A stretch of DNA of 64,000 bases from Arthrobacter sp. AQ5-06 (GCF_003287955.1 NZ_QMKP01000009.1:113474-177473), one strand, 5' to 3'. Counted from the stretch's first letter, positions 32,380 to 42,010 are shown. Notes: generated by a model from the letters alone, not told the origin. A program made the numbers and translations.

Positions 32380-33864
32380 GTGGGCATTACCGTTCCCGAG
32401 CAGGCCGAGGACTCAGGCCTTAGCAAGGGCTTGAAACGTAGGCACATGAATTTGATCGCTCTTGGTGGCGTGATCGGCGCGGGTCTGTTCGTCGGCAGCG
32501 GCGTCGTTATTAGCAATGCAGGGCCGGCTGCGATCATATCCTTCCTCATCGCCGGGGTAATCACGTTGCTGATCATGCGCATGCTCGCCGAAATGGCAGT
32601 GGCGCGTCCCGTCGTGGGCTCGTTCTACGTCTACGCACGGCAGGCCCTGGGTCAACGCGCCGGCTTCGCCACCGGTTGGATGTATTGGTACTTCTTCGTC
32701 ATTGTTGTCGCGGTCGAAGCAATCGCGGGTGGCCGGATAATCCAGCTGTGGCTGCCAATGATTCCGCTATGGATGCTTAGTCTGGGTCTAATGCTTCTTC
32801 TCACCGGCACCAATTTGATTTCCGCACGCTCGTTCGGTGAGTTCGAATACTGGTTCGCCTCGATCAAAGTCGTCGCGATCGTGCTGTTCCTGGGCATGGG
32901 CGTGCTGTGGATCACCGGGTTATGGCCGAAGTCAACCCCGGGCCTGGGCAATCTGTTCGAACACGGCGGATTTACACCGCTCGGTTGGGGGGCCGTGATC
33001 GCAGCCGTGGTCCCATGCGTTGCCTTCTACACCGGGGCCGAAATCATAACCATTGCGGCGGCCGAGTCCCAAGATCCCGAGCGTGCCGTCGCCCGCGCAA
33101 TGCGCTCCATCGTTGCACGCATCGTGACCTTCTATGTAGGTTCAATCTTCGTTGTCGTCACGATTCAGACGTGGGACGCCAAGAGCGTCGGCGTGAGCCC
33201 GTACGCAGCCGTGCTCGACGTGATGGGAATCCCCGGCGTCAGCACAATTATGAATTTCATCGTGCTGACCGCGGTGCTCTCGTGTCTGAACTCCGCGCTC
33301 TACACCACTTCACGCATGCTGTTCGCACTCACGCGCAACGGTGATGCACCCAAGTTCTTCACAAAACTCTCCAAAGGCGGAGTGCCGCGCCGCGCCATCC
33401 TACTCGGCACCACCGTCGGATACGTATCGGTCGTCTGCGTATACCTCTGGGGTAACAGTGTCTTCAACTTCCTGCTGAATTCGTATGGCGCGGTTGCTCT
33501 CTTCGTCTACCTTCTGATAGCGATATCGCAAGTAGTGATGCGGAGGAAGCTCGAGAGCGAAGACCCCGGGTCGCTGAAACTCAAGATGTGGTTGTTCCCC
33601 TGGTTGAGCTACGCGACAATCGCACTGATGGCGGCGGTGATACTGGCGATGGCGTTCCTTCCCAGCACGCAATCACAGTTCCTTATGAGCGGGTTGACGC
33701 TGGTCATTATCCTCGTCAGCTTCGAGGTGCGCAGGCGGCTGGGGAAGCGGCCGGGAAGGCCGATCGGGCCCAACGAAAGCTCTACGACCTCTTCCACCTC
33801 GACGCCCACGCTCCGAAGCGCTGACATGGGTAATACACCCACCACAACTCAAAAACGCATCTGA
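32380..33864 (+). CDS. APC-family amino acid permease (permease 2), paralog of permease 1
   Basis: A protein of about 494 residues, nearly identical along the core to permease 1 (GGVIGAGLFVGSGVVIS, VGSFYVYARQALGQRAGF, FYTGAEIITIAAAES), differing mainly at both ends. The DNA is much less alike: synonymous positions differ widely, with more A/T-ending codons, including ATA and CTA, than its neighbours. That suggests an old duplication or acquisition from a lower-GC relative. GTG 32380 has GGAGGA upstream, exactly as in permease 1. It lies inside the taurine island, next to the MocR regulator, which supports a role in taurine uptake. Confidence 0.9.
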   Translation: MGITVPEQAEDSGLSKGLKRRHMNLIALGGVIGAGLFVGSGVVISNAGPAAIISFLIAGVITLLIMRMLAEMAVARPVVGSFYVYARQALGQRAGFATGWMYWYFFVIVVAVEAIAGGRIIQLWLPMIPLWMLSLGLMLLLTGTNLISARSFGEFEYWFASIKVVAIVLFLGMGVLWITGLWPKSTPGLGNLFEHGGFTPLGWGAVIAAVVPCVAFYTGAEIITIAAAESQDPERAVARAMRSIVARIVTFYVGSIFVVVTIQTWDAKSVGVSPYAAVLDVMGIPGVSTIMNFIVLTAVLSCLNSALYTTSRMLFALTRNGDAPKFFTKLSKGGVPRRAILLGTTVGYVSVVCVYLWGNSVFNFLLNSYGAVALFVYLLIAISQVVMRRKLESEDPGSLKLKMWLFPWLSYATIALMAAVILAMAFLPSTQSQFLMSGLTLVIILVSFEVRRRLGKRPGRPIGPNESSTTSSTSTPTLRSADMGNTPTTTQKRI

Positions 33865-33928
33865 CCAGCACCTTTAGTACTCCAACCTGAGACAGCCCGG
33901 AAACTCCCGTTAGCCCGTGGCGCGGCGA

Positions 33929-35404
33929 TCAGGCCGCCGGCCCTTCGTCGAGCACGGATCGCGCCACCTCGCCGAGCACCGCCATTCCCTCGGCAATGGC
34001 GCGGGTCGGGATGGCACCATAGCCGATCCGGAAGCAGTTTCGCGGCGGGTCGCCCTGGATGTAGTAGATATCGCCGCGTTCGATCAGCACACCCCGCTCT
34101 GCCGCACGGCGGACCAGCTCAGCGGCGTCAAGGTTCGCGGGGCCTTCCACCCAGAGGCTGACGCCGCCGGGCGGGTAAGTGGTCTGATCCCACGGCAGGC
34201 ACTGAACGGAAAGCTGGCTGAGCATTTCCCAGCGGGCCTTCATCTGGCGGCGGTGGTGGCGCAGCGCACGGTGATAGTCGCCGCTGTCGATCAACAGGGC
34301 GAGCGCGCGCTGCATGTGACCCGGCGGGTGGCGCACCTGGTAGCGCCGCACCCTTCTCAGCTCCTGGATCAGTTCCGCAGGTCCCACGAGGAAACCCAGC
34401 CGCAGGCCCGGTGAAAGGAACTTGGAGAACGTGCCCAGATACAGCACGTCGCCGGTGGAATCGAGGGCCTTCAGGGCCGGGCTGGGGCTGCCCTCGTAAC
34501 GGAACTCGCTGTCATAATCGTCCTCGATGACGACGGTTCCGGAGGCGGCCGCGAGCTTGAGCAGACGACGGCGGCGCTCCATGCTCAGCGTGACGTTGGT
34601 GGGGTGGTGGTGGCTGGGGGTGACGTAGACCAGTGCTGTGCCGCTGAGCGTGTCCGGGAGCTGCAGACCGTCCCGGTCCACATCGATCCCGTACACCTGG
34701 GCACCCGTGCGCAGGAAGATGTGCCGGGCATCAAGATAGCCCGGATTCTCGATTCCGACGCGCTGGTGCGGGCCGAGCAGGGTCCGGCCAAGCAGATCCA
34801 GCCCCTGCTGGGATCCTATAGTGATCAGGATCTGTTCCGGCTTGGCTTCGATGCCGCGAGCCGGGAGTATCTCACGCCTGATCATCTCGATCAGCATCGG
34901 GTCGTCGGCGCCGATGCTGTCCTGGAGGCTGGCGAAGCGATGGGGCTCGTACAGAGCCTCCCGCAGGCTTCGCACCCAGGCGGTTGCGGGAAAGCTGTGG
35001 ACATCGATTTGGCCGGCTATAAAGGGGTACGGATACTTGTACCAGTCGGCCGTCTTCTCCACGTCCGGGACGCCCTCGTCGGCGTAGCGGCGCATTCTGG
35101 AGGACCAGTCGATCATCGAATCCGTTGCCGGCAGGTCAGCTTCCGCCGCGGCCAGCATCTCCGGGTTGACGAAGATCCCGCTGCGCTCGTGGCTGAGCAC
35201 CAGGCCCTCGGTGAGCAGTTCCTGGTAGGCCAGGTTGATGGTGTTGCGGGCAACCTTGAGCTCGGCGGCCAGCTCCCGGGAGCTGGGGAGCCTGCGGCGT
35301 GAATCGAAGATGCCGACGGCGATGCTGTGCTCGATGACACGGCGGACCTGCCGGTACAGGGGTTCGCTGGAACTGCGGTCAATCTCTATGAGTGTCCGTG
35401 GCAC
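33929..35404 (-). CDS. MocR/GntR-type PLP-dependent regulator, TauR-like
   Basis: A protein of 491 residues. The GntR winged helix is at 1-75 (EPLYRQVRRVIEHSIAVG, LPSSRELAAELKVARNTINLAYQEL). A class I aminotransferase-like domain follows, with VIEDDYDSEFRYEG and the PLP-lysine motif YLGTFSKFLSPGLRLGF. Members sense amines or amino compounds through PLP; TauR of Rhodobacter belongs here and activates taurine genes. GTG 35404 has GGGAGG upstream. The gene lies head to tail with ald and converges with permease 2. It most likely controls the ald-tpa regions, which carry CTGGAC-type sites. Confidence 0.9.
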   Translation of the reverse strand: MPRTLIEIDRSSSEPLYRQVRRVIEHSIAVGIFDSRRRLPSSRELAAELKVARNTINLAYQELLTEGLVLSHERSGIFVNPEMLAAAEADLPATDSMIDWSSRMRRYADEGVPDVEKTADWYKYPYPFIAGQIDVHSFPATAWVRSLREALYEPHRFASLQDSIGADDPMLIEMIRREILPARGIEAKPEQILITIGSQQGLDLLGRTLLGPHQRVGIENPGYLDARHIFLRTGAQVYGIDVDRDGLQLPDTLSGTALVYVTPSHHHPTNVTLSMERRRRLLKLAAASGTVVIEDDYDSEFRYEGSPSPALKALDSTGDVLYLGTFSKFLSPGLRLGFLVGPAELIQELRRVRRYQVRHPPGHMQRALALLIDSGDYHRALRHHRRQMKARWEMLSQLSVQCLPWDQTTYPPGGVSLWVEGPANLDAAELVRRAAERGVLIERGDIYYIQGDPPRNCFRIGYGAIPTRAIAEGMAVLGEVARSVLDEGPAA

Positions 35405-35498
35405 GATTCGCCTCCCAAGCAGTGGAATGAAGTATCGGGACCGAAAGAAGCGGGGGAGTTCAGTATGAACTCCCCCGCCAAGAATTACTCCTTGTACT

Positions 35499-36620
35499 TT
35501 AGCTACGGGCCAAAGATTCCAGTGCATCAGCGACGTCGATTCCGTGGGCTGCGCCGACGGCAGCGTTGGTCAGGCGCCCGCCCAGGGTGCTCAGGCCTGC
35601 GCGCAGTGCCGCGTTCTCGGCCACGGCCCGCTCCACGCCCTTGTCGGCGATCTGCAGCACGTACGGCAGTGTGACGTTGGTCAGCGCGTAGGTGGAGGTG
35701 TGGGGAACGGCGCCCGGCATGTTGGCCACGCAGTAGAAGACCGAGCCGTGGACGCGGAAGGTGGGTTCCTGGTGCGTGGTGGGGTGCGAGTCCTCGAAGC
35801 AGCCGCCCTGGTCGATGGCGATGTCCACCAAGACGCTGCCGGGCTTCATGCGGGAGACCAGTTCGTTGGAGATGATCTTTGGCGCCTTGGCCCCGGGGAC
35901 CAGTACGGCGCCGATGACGAGGTCGGCCTGGATGACCTCCTGCTCGATGGCGAGCTGGTTGGCGGCGAGGGTGCGGACCCTGCCCTGGTACATGCGGTCC
36001 GCGGCGCGCAGCTTGTCCACGTTCTTGTCGAACAGGACCACGTCCGCCCACATGCCGGCAGCCACGGCGACGGCGTTCATGCCGGAGACACCTGCGCCGA
36101 TGATGACCACGCGGGCCGGTGCCACACCGGAGACGCCGCCGATCAGCACGCCGCGGCCACCCTCGGGGCGGGTCAGGCACTGTGCGCCCACCAGGGGAGC
36201 CAGCCGCCCGGCCACTTCGCTCATGGGGAACAGCAGCGGCAGCGAGCCGTCGTCGAGCTGGACCGTCTCGTAGGCAATGGAGGTGCTTCCGGCGTCGAGC
36301 AGGGCCCGGGTGCAGGCCTCGTCGGCGGCCAGGTGCAAGTAGGTGAAGATCGTCAGGTCCGGCCGCATGCGGTGGTATTCCGCCGCGATCGGCTCCTTGA
36401 CCTTGAGCAGCAGATCGGCGGCGGCCCAGATCTCGTCGGCCGTCTGAAGGATGGTGGCCCCCGCCACCGTGTAGGCGTCATCAGAGATGGACGAGCCCGC
36501 TCCGGCGCCGGCTTCAATAAACACATCGTGCCCGTGGGCGACGAGCTCGTGGACGCCGGCCGGCGTGACGGCTACTCGGTATTCGTGCGACTTGATTTCC
36601 TTCGGGATGCCGATCTTCAT
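35499..36620 (-). CDS. ald: Alanine dehydrogenase
   Basis: A protein of 373 residues, full family length. It oxidises L-alanine to pyruvate and ammonium with NAD. Visible motifs are the start MKIGIPKEIKSHEYRVAVTP, the substrate-binding lysine region LLLKVKEPIAAEY, FTYLHLAAD with the catalytic histidine, and the Rossmann loop VVIIGAGVSGMNAVAVA. In the taurine pathway it regenerates the pyruvate used by Tpa and releases the amine as ammonium. GGAGGT precedes ATG 36620. It is divergent from tpa. Confidence 0.95.
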   Translation of the reverse strand: MKIGIPKEIKSHEYRVAVTPAGVHELVAHGHDVFIEAGAGAGSSISDDAYTVAGATILQTADEIWAAADLLLKVKEPIAAEYHRMRPDLTIFTYLHLAADEACTRALLDAGSTSIAYETVQLDDGSLPLLFPMSEVAGRLAPLVGAQCLTRPEGGRGVLIGGVSGVAPARVVIIGAGVSGMNAVAVAAGMWADVVLFDKNVDKLRAADRMYQGRVRTLAANQLAIEQEVIQADLVIGAVLVPGAKAPKIISNELVSRMKPGSVLVDIAIDQGGCFEDSHPTTHQEPTFRVHGSVFYCVANMPGAVPHTSTYALTNVTLPYVLQIADKGVERAVAENAALRAGLSTLGGRLTNAAVGAAHGIDVADALESLARS

Positions 36621-36851
36621 TGTGACCTCCGTGTTGTTGATGGGTGCTCTGCAAATAAGTCCGCCGTGCGGGGTGCGCAGCGTTATCGAAGTATGCTCCG
36701 GCCCAGAATGGGACCAGAAGCACCAGATGCGCGCCGGCTGACGGGACCAAACTGGATCCATCAGCCGGGCACGATGTGGCCCTGATGCCCGGCGTCGCCG
36801 CCAGCCTAGGCTTCGATCATCGCTACTCACCTCGACAAGAAGGAGATAGTT
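36621..36851. promoter_or_regulatory. Divergent ald-tpa control region
   Basis: A 231-bp region between divergent genes. It contains gggaccaaactggatcca at 36743-36760 (an imperfect palindrome) and further ggaccag/ccaga elements near 36711-36727. The -10-like taggct lies upstream of the TTG start of tpa, with aaggag at 36839-36844. The whole region is duplicated at 31425-31642. The motifs suit the MocR protein encoded next to ald. Confidence 0.65.
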
Positions 36852-38216
36852 TTGGACGCCACCACACTCCGGGCCCAGGCCCGGCGCCACCTCGGACCCC
36901 ACTTCACCCGCAAGGACACCTGGGACAGCGAGTTCCCGATTTTTGTCCGGGGCGAAGGCAGCTACCTCATCGACACCGAAGGGGACCGTTACCTGGACGG
37001 CCTCGCCGGGCTCTTCTGCGTAAACATGGGCCACGGCCGCCAAGACATCGCCAAGGCAGCCAGCGAGCAGATCAGCACCCTGGCCTACGCCTCCAACTGG
37101 GGCTCGGCGCACCCGCCGGCCATCGAGGCCGCCGCGCTCATCGCGGACCTCGCCCCCGGCGACCTGGGCACCACGTTCTTCGTCAACTCCGGCTCCGAGG
37201 CCGTGGAGACGGCCCTGAAGTTTGCCCGCCAGTACTTCCGCAGCCAGGGCCAGCCGCAGCGCACCAAAGTCATCAGCCGCGACATGGCCTACCACGGCAC
37301 CACCATGGGTGCCCTGTCCATCACGCAGCTGCCCAAGATCAAGGAACCGTTCGGCGAGCTCCTGCCGGGAATCCGCAGCGTCCCGAACACCCTCGGTTTC
37401 ACCGGCGACTGCGGCCCGGTCACGGAGCTCGACTGCTTCCGCGCCATTGAGCGGGTGGTCCTCGAAGAGGGTCCGGAAACCGTTGCGGCCATCTTTGTCG
37501 AGCCGGTCCAGAACGGCCGCGGAGCCCTCGTGGCTCCTGACGGCTACTGGCCGGCCCTGCGCGCACTGTGCGACAAGTACGGGATCCTCCTGGTCTCCGA
37601 CGAAGTCATCTGCTCCTTCGGCCGGCTTGGCCACTTCTTCGGCTACGGCGTCACCGGCGTGGTCCCGGACCTGGTCACCTTCGCCAAAGGCTCCACTTCC
37701 GGCTACGCACCCCTGGGCGGCCTGATCGTCCGCGAGCAGCTGGTCCAGGAGCTGTTCAACTCCTCCACGGGCGGCGTCTTCACGCACGGCGCCACCTGGG
37801 GCGGGCACCCGGTCTCCACCGCCGTCGCGGTCGCCAACATCACCGCCATGCGCGACGAAAACGTCCTGGGCAACGTCCAGGAACAGGGCCCGAAGATCAT
37901 GGAGGCCCTGGAATCCCTGAAGAACTCGCACCGCTGCGTCAAGGCAGTCCGGGGCACGGGCTTCTTCTACGCGATCGAACTCATGGCGGACAGTTTCAGC
38001 GGCCGCGAACTGACCCAAGCCGAGTCGCTGAAGGTCCTTCGCGAAGTCCTCCCCGAGTCCTTCAAGCGGACCAAGGTGATCCTGCGCGGGGACGACCGCG
38101 GTGCCACCATGATCATGATCTCCCCGCCGCTCGTGGCCGACGCAGAGGTCCTGTCCGCGCTGCTGCATGGTGTGGACGGCATGCTCACCGACATCGAAAA
38201 GGCCATCCAGCCCTAA
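36852..38216 (+). CDS. tpa: Taurine--pyruvate aminotransferase
   Basis: A class III PLP aminotransferase of 454 residues. It transfers the amino group of taurine to pyruvate, giving sulfoacetaldehyde and alanine. Motifs: [56 protein letters not shown], and the PLP lysine in [15 protein letters not shown]. The TTG start is placed by AAGGAG 7 nt upstream and by comparison with the duplicated region. An omega-amino acid (beta-alanine or GABA) aminotransferase is the alternative; the neighbours xsc, ald and pta decide for taurine. Confidence 0.9.
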   Translation: MDATTLRAQARRHLGPHFTRKDTWDSEFPIFVRGEGSYLIDTEGDRYLDGLAGLFCVNMGHGRQDIAKAASEQISTLAYASNWGSAHPPAIEAAALIADLAPGDLGTTFFVNSGSEAVETALKFARQYFRSQGQPQRTKVISRDMAYHGTTMGALSITQLPKIKEPFGELLPGIRSVPNTLGFTGDCGPVTELDCFRAIERVVLEEGPETVAAIFVEPVQNGRGALVAPDGYWPALRALCDKYGILLVSDEVICSFGRLGHFFGYGVTGVVPDLVTFAKGSTSGYAPLGGLIVREQLVQELFNSSTGGVFTHGATWGGHPVSTAVAVANITAMRDENVLGNVQEQGPKIMEALESLKNSHRCVKAVRGTGFFYAIELMADSFSGRELTQAESLKVLREVLPESFKRTKVILRGDDRGATMIMISPPLVADAEVLSALLHGVDGMLTDIEKAIQP

Positions 38217-38236
38217 CTACCGCATCCGGTTCTTCG

Positions 38237-38272
38237 CCTGCGGAGGCGCCCCCTCGTGGACGCCTCCGCAGG
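38237..38272 (+). terminator. Hairpin between tpa and pta
   Basis: cctgcggaggcg (38237-38248) pairs perfectly with cgcctccgcagg (38261-38272). No T-run follows, so it may attenuate or stabilise messages rather than stop all transcription into pta. Confidence 0.6.
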
Positions 38273-38314
38273 ATCCGATGTGGCTTCGGCAGGTTAGAGA
38301 TGAGAGGTACAACC

Positions 38315-39409
38315 ATGGCGACGGCGATTGTTGAGAAGCGCATTCCGCAGGCGGCGCCGCCCGCGGGAAGCGCGCTGTTTGAGCGCTGGCGCCAGGAGCT
38401 GTCCGGCCGCGGCCGGGTGGTCGGATTCGCCGACGGCGAGGATGAGCGTGCCGTCCGCGCCGCGAGTGCGCTGGCCGCGGAAGGAATCATCAGCCCCAGG
38501 CTCATTGGCCGGAGCCGTGAAATCCGGCGGGTGGCGGCCGAACTGGACTGTGTGCTGCCCGGCGACGCCATCCTCGACGTCGGCGGGCTGGCCGGCGACA
38601 GCAGCATCGCCGCTCTGATCGGGGAGGCTTACGCCCGCAAGCCCCAGCAGTTGACCCATGCCAGCCAGGAACCGGTCCATGTTGCCGCGGCCGCGTTGCG
38701 GGCCGGGTATCTGGACGCCTGTGTTGCCGGTGCCGGGACGCCCACGGCGCTGGTGCTCCGGGCCGCGCTGCGCGTGGTGGGCCTGGACCCCGGATGCACC
38801 ACCCTGAGCAGCTCGTTCCTGATGCTGCTGCCCGACGGAAGGGAACTGACGTTCGGCGATTGCGCCGTCGTTCCCGATCCTTCCGCCGAACAGCTGGCGG
38901 ACATCGCCGCCTCGGCAGCCGCCATGCACCAGGCGCTGACGGGGCAGTCGCCGAAGGTGGCCATGCTGTCCTTCAGCACCCGGGGCAGCGCTATCCACTC
39001 GCACGTGGACAAGGTCAGGTCCGCGATGGAAATCCTGCGGACCCGCCACCCGCTGCTGCACGTGGACGGCGAGCTGCAGTTTGATGCCGCGATGGTCCCC
39101 GCCATCGGGGCCGCGAAAGCACCCGGCTCGGAGGTGGCGGGTCAGGCAAACGTGCTGGTGTTCCCCAGCCTGGACGCCGGAAACATCGGCTACAAGATCA
39201 CCCAACGGCTCGGGGGAGCCGAGGCCGTGGGCCCGATCCTGCAGGGGCTGGCGGCGCCCCTGAACGATCTGTCCCGTGGTTGCAGCGCCGGGGACATCGC
39301 GTCCGTTGGCCTGTTGAGCGCCATGCAGTCGCTCTCCGCACTCGAAAGAAAGGAGATCCGGCCTGAGCACGGCGCAAGCCCGCTCCGGGAGGATCGCAGA
39401 CGACCATGA
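38315..39409 (+). CDS. pta: Phosphate acetyltransferase
   Basis: A protein of 364 residues, the short single-domain form (PTA_PTB). It converts the acetyl phosphate released by Xsc to acetyl-CoA. Typical segments are [59 protein letters not shown], and [20 protein letters not shown]. Gene placement after tpa and the coupling to the exporter genes fit a taurine operon. Its stop overlaps the next start as ATGA. An in-frame ATG at 38300 is an alternative start. Confidence 0.93.
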   Translation: MATAIVEKRIPQAAPPAGSALFERWRQELSGRGRVVGFADGEDERAVRAASALAAEGIISPRLIGRSREIRRVAAELDCVLPGDAILDVGGLAGDSSIAALIGEAYARKPQQLTHASQEPVHVAAAALRAGYLDACVAGAGTPTALVLRAALRVVGLDPGCTTLSSSFLMLLPDGRELTFGDCAVVPDPSAEQLADIAASAAAMHQALTGQSPKVAMLSFSTRGSAIHSHVDKVRSAMEILRTRHPLLHVDGELQFDAAMVPAIGAAKAPGSEVAGQANVLVFPSLDAGNIGYKITQRLGGAEAVGPILQGLAAPLNDLSRGCSAGDIASVGLLSAMQSLSALERKEIRPEHGASPLREDRRRP

Positions 39410-40530
39410 CACAAGACGTTGCCACGCCCGTAGGAAGCGACAAGCCGGAAGGAAGCGGCAAACAGCGTGGATTTCTCCCGCGAGGCCTGCGGGACAGGCG
39501 GCTGCCCGGCCTCGCACTGGCGGCCGCTGCCGTGGCCGTCGCGTGGCTTGTCCACGCGGCCGTCCCGGTGCTCCCCTTCCTCACGGTGGCCGTCATCCTG
39601 GGCATCCTTTCCGCCAACCTGCCCGGGATCGGCCCCGCAGTCGAAGGAGTCATGCAGCCTGGGCTGGTGCTGGCCGCCAGGAGGTTCATGAGGCTCGGAA
39701 TCGTGCTCCTCGGACTGAAGCTGAGCCTTATAGACGTCGCGGCCCTCGGCTGGGCGACGCTGGGGATCGTCGTGGGTATCGTGCTGCTGACCTTCTTGGG
39801 CACCTTGCTGCTGGGCAAGGCTTTCAGGCTTCCGGGGGACCAGCCTTTGCTCCTGGCCGCAGGCTTTTCCATCTGCGGCGCCTCCGCCATCGGGGCCATG
39901 AGCGGAGTGACCAGAACGGAGCACCGCGGCACCGTGGTGCCCATCGCGCTCGTGACCCTGTGCGGGACGCTTGCCATCGCCGTGCTACCGGCACTCAAGG
40001 GTCCTCTGGGCCTGGACGAAGTGCAGTTCGGGCATTGGGTGGGGGCCAGCGTCCATGACGTGGGGCAGGTTGTCGCGACGGCACAGACGGCCGGTACCAC
40101 GGCCCTGGCCGGGGCCCTGATCATCAAGCTCACCCGCGTCCTGATGCTGGCCCCGATGGTCACCGGCGCCGCCCTGGTACAGCGCTACCGCAGCCGGTCC
40201 AAGCACATCAAGTCCCAGCACAACACGGCGGCGGCCGGCACCGAAGTCGGTCCTGAACAAGGCAAGCTCAAATTCCCGCCCTTGATCCCGCTGTTCGTGG
40301 CCGGGTTCATGGCGATGATCGTGTTGCGGACGCTGGGAATCCTGCCGCATACGGTCCTGGAAGGTGCTGCGCTCGCCCAGGACCTTCTGCTCGCTGCGGC
40401 GCTGTTCGGGTTGGGAGCGTCCGTGCAAATACGGTCAATCCTTCACACCAGCGGCAGGGCGATCGTCGTCGCCATGCTCTCCTGGGGCCTCATCGGAGTA
40501 CTCGCCTACGTGGGAGTGCAATTCATCTAG
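39406..40530 (+). CDS. YeiH family (UPF0324) putative sulfate/sulfur-oxyanion exporter
   Basis: A protein of 374 residues with about 10-11 transmembrane helices. The conserved UPF0324 segments are [34 protein letters not shown], and [20 protein letters not shown]. Members near taurine genes are proposed to export sulfite, sulfate or sulfonate. The start ATG overlaps the pta stop (ATGA), with GGGAGGA upstream. A cytoplasmic loop with basic residues ([14 protein letters not shown]) divides the two halves. Confidence 0.88.
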   Translation: MTQDVATPVGSDKPEGSGKQRGFLPRGLRDRRLPGLALAAAAVAVAWLVHAAVPVLPFLTVAVILGILSANLPGIGPAVEGVMQPGLVLAARRFMRLGIVLLGLKLSLIDVAALGWATLGIVVGIVLLTFLGTLLLGKAFRLPGDQPLLLAAGFSICGASAIGAMSGVTRTEHRGTVVPIALVTLCGTLAIAVLPALKGPLGLDEVQFGHWVGASVHDVGQVVATAQTAGTTALAGALIIKLTRVLMLAPMVTGAALVQRYRSRSKHIKSQHNTAAAGTEVGPEQGKLKFPPLIPLFVAGFMAMIVLRTLGILPHTVLEGAALAQDLLLAAALFGLGASVQIRSILHTSGRAIVVAMLSWGLIGVLAYVGVQFI

Positions 40531-40541
40531 GAATGGACATC

Positions 40542-41261
40542 ATGACCACCACGGAACTCATCATCGCGGCTCTCATAGTTGCCGCCGCCGTGGTGGCACA
40601 GGCCGGCACCGGGTCCGGTTTCGGCATCGTCTCCTCGCCGCTGCTGCTGATGATCAGCCCGCAGCTGGTGCCCGGCCCGCTGCTTCTCGTGTCGGTGGTG
40701 GTCATGCTGTTCGTGAGCTGGCAGAACCGGCGGGGCCTGCGGCACGTGGATCTCAAGCTGGCCATTGCCGGGTGCGTGCCCGGCGCCGTTGCCGGACTAT
40801 GTGTGCTGCCCCTGCTGAACGGCAAATGGACCGGGATGATCGTGGGCGGGCTGGTGGTGGCCAGCGTTCTCACCGGACTCAAGGGGTTCCGAATCCCTCA
40901 AAACCGCTTCTCCCTGTTCACTGCGGGCCTGCTCGGCGGTGTTCTGGGTACGGTTGCCTCCACCTCAGGGCCGCCGCTCGTGGTGGTTTACCGGAGCGAG
41001 GACCCGGACCGGTACCGCGCCAACCTCTCCCTGTTTTTTCTGGTTTCGTCGTTGGTCTCGTTGCTCGCCCTGGCGGGCGCCGGTTCCTTCGGCGCGGAGG
41101 AGCTGCTGCTCACCGGCTGGCTGCTGCCGGGCGTTGCGCTCGGGGCGCTGGCATCGCGGCCGGTGGTGAAACGGATTTCCGCCGCCGCCATCCGTCCCGC
41201 GGCCCTCAGCCTGTGCCTGGTTGCCGGGGTGAGCCTGCTGATGAAAGGCGCTCTGGCCTGA
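40542..41261 (+). CDS. TauE/SafE family sulfite exporter
   Basis: A protein of about 239 residues with 7-8 transmembrane helices of the TauE/SafE (DUF81) family, with the typical start ELIIAALIVAAAVVAQAGTGSGFG and a repeated half (LLGGVLGTVASTSGPPLVV). Members remove sulfite freed by Xsc, which is toxic. AGGA at the yeiH stop codon favours ATG 40542; ATG 40533 is also in frame. It is the last gene of the pta-yeiH-tauE operon and its 3' end overlaps the convergent SMR gene by about 55 bp. Confidence 0.9.
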   Translation: MTTTELIIAALIVAAAVVAQAGTGSGFGIVSSPLLLMISPQLVPGPLLLVSVVVMLFVSWQNRRGLRHVDLKLAIAGCVPGAVAGLCVLPLLNGKWTGMIVGGLVVASVLTGLKGFRIPQNRFSLFTAGLLGGVLGTVASTSGPPLVVVYRSEDPDRYRANLSLFFLVSSLVSLLALAGAGSFGAEELLLTGWLLPGVALGALASRPVVKRISAAAIRPAALSLCLVAGVSLLMKGALA

Positions 41262-41634
41262 CGGGCACGGTTCCCGACGCCGGCGAGTCCGGCCCCGGCG
41301 CGCCCGCCGGCAGGGCCTTCAACCCGGCCGCGCAGGCCACAATCCCCGCGATGAACAGCACCTTAAGGCCGCTGAAGGGTTCGACGCCGGTGGCCATGGC
41401 CCAGCCCACCGTCAGGGCAGCGCCGATCCCCACCCAGACGGCGTAGGCAGTGCCGAGGGGGATGCTGCGGATGGCCAGGCCCAGGCCGATCATGCTCAGG
41501 GCGGCCGTCACGCCGAAAACAAGAGTGGGCACCGGCCGGGTGAAGCCGTAGGACAGGCCCAGTGCGGTGGCCCAGACGGCTTCCAGCACGGCGGAGGCCA
41601 GCAGCAAAAGCCACGCAGCGGAACGCTGGTTCAT
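41206..41634 (-). CDS. SMR transporter, second subunit of a pair
   Basis: A protein of about 142 residues: four transmembrane helices of the small multidrug resistance family (WLLLLASAVLEAVWATALGLS with the essential Glu in helix 1, and SIPLGTAYAVWVGIGAALT) plus an unusual 35-residue Pro/Ser-rich C-terminal tail. The start ATG overlaps the stop of the first SMR gene (TAATG). Riboswitch control identifies the pair as a likely guanidinium exporter of Gdx type working as a heterodimer. Confidence 0.9.
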   Translation of the reverse strand: MNQRSAAWLLLLASAVLEAVWATALGLSYGFTRPVPTLVFGVTAALSMIGLGLAIRSIPLGTAYAVWVGIGAALTVGWAMATGVEPFSGLKVLFIAGIVACAAGLKALPAGAPGPDSPASGTVPVRPERLSSAGSPRQPGTG

Positions 41635-41957
41635 TACGCCACCACCTTCAGGCCAACCACGCACGCGGCGATGCCGGTGAGCAGTAGCAGGCGCGCCGTC
41701 GTCGGACGTTCCGCCTTGGTGATGATCGCGTAGGCGGAGGTCAGCACTACGCCCACGCCCACCCACACGGCGTACGCGGTGCCGGTGGGGATGGACTGCA
41801 TGGCGATCGCGAGGCCGGCCATGCTTGCGAGGACGGAGGCCAGGAAGAGGAGGGCGGGGGCGAGCCGGCGCCGGCCGGAGGCCCGGAAGGTCCGGTGCAG
41901 AGCTGCGGCCCAGACGGCTTCCAGCGCTCCGGAAAGGATGAGAATTAACCACGACAT
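41634..41957 (-). CDS. SMR transporter, first subunit, guanidinium exporter candidate
   Basis: A protein of 107 residues with four transmembrane helices. The essential glutamate lies in ILSGALEAVWAAALHRT, and the helix-3 signature is SIPTGTAYAVWVGVGVVLT. AAGGA lies 7 nt before ATG. The guanidine-III riboswitch directly precedes this gene, and the second subunit gene overlaps its stop codon. Gdx-type SMR proteins exchange guanidinium for protons. Confidence 0.92.
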   Translation of the reverse strand: MSWLILILSGALEAVWAAALHRTFRASGRRRLAPALLFLASVLASMAGLAIAMQSIPTGTAYAVWVGVGVVLTSAYAIITKAERPTTARLLLLTGIAACVVGLKVVA

Positions 41958-41969
41958 GACAGATCCTTT

Positions 41970-42010
41970 GGCCAGTCTTGTCGCGTGCCGGGTACTGAAC
42001 CGTCGTCCGG
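41970..42010 (-). ncRNA. Guanidine-III riboswitch (ykkC-III)
   Basis: Read on the minus strand, the RNA shows the class hallmarks in order: CCGGACGA, then GG, GUACCCGG, and GACAAGAC, followed by a short segment (ACUGGCC) that pairs with GGUUCAGU to make the pseudoknot. This matches the Thermobifida guanidine-III aptamer as I remember it. The pseudoknot's 3' strand directly abuts the ribosome binding site (AAAGGA), implying translational control: guanidine binding would change access to the start codon of the SMR gene. Confidence 0.87.

Noticed and set aside
35499..38168. A very long minus-strand frame of 889 codons
   Set aside because: Only its last 373 codons are alanine dehydrogenase. The rest is antisense to tpa and has no family resemblance; the true start is the ATG at 36620 behind GGAGGT.
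36852..38216. Calling the aminotransferase GabT and the island a GABA pathway
   Set aside because: No succinate-semialdehyde dehydrogenase is present, whereas xsc, ald, pta and sulfite-exporter genes form a complete taurine route.
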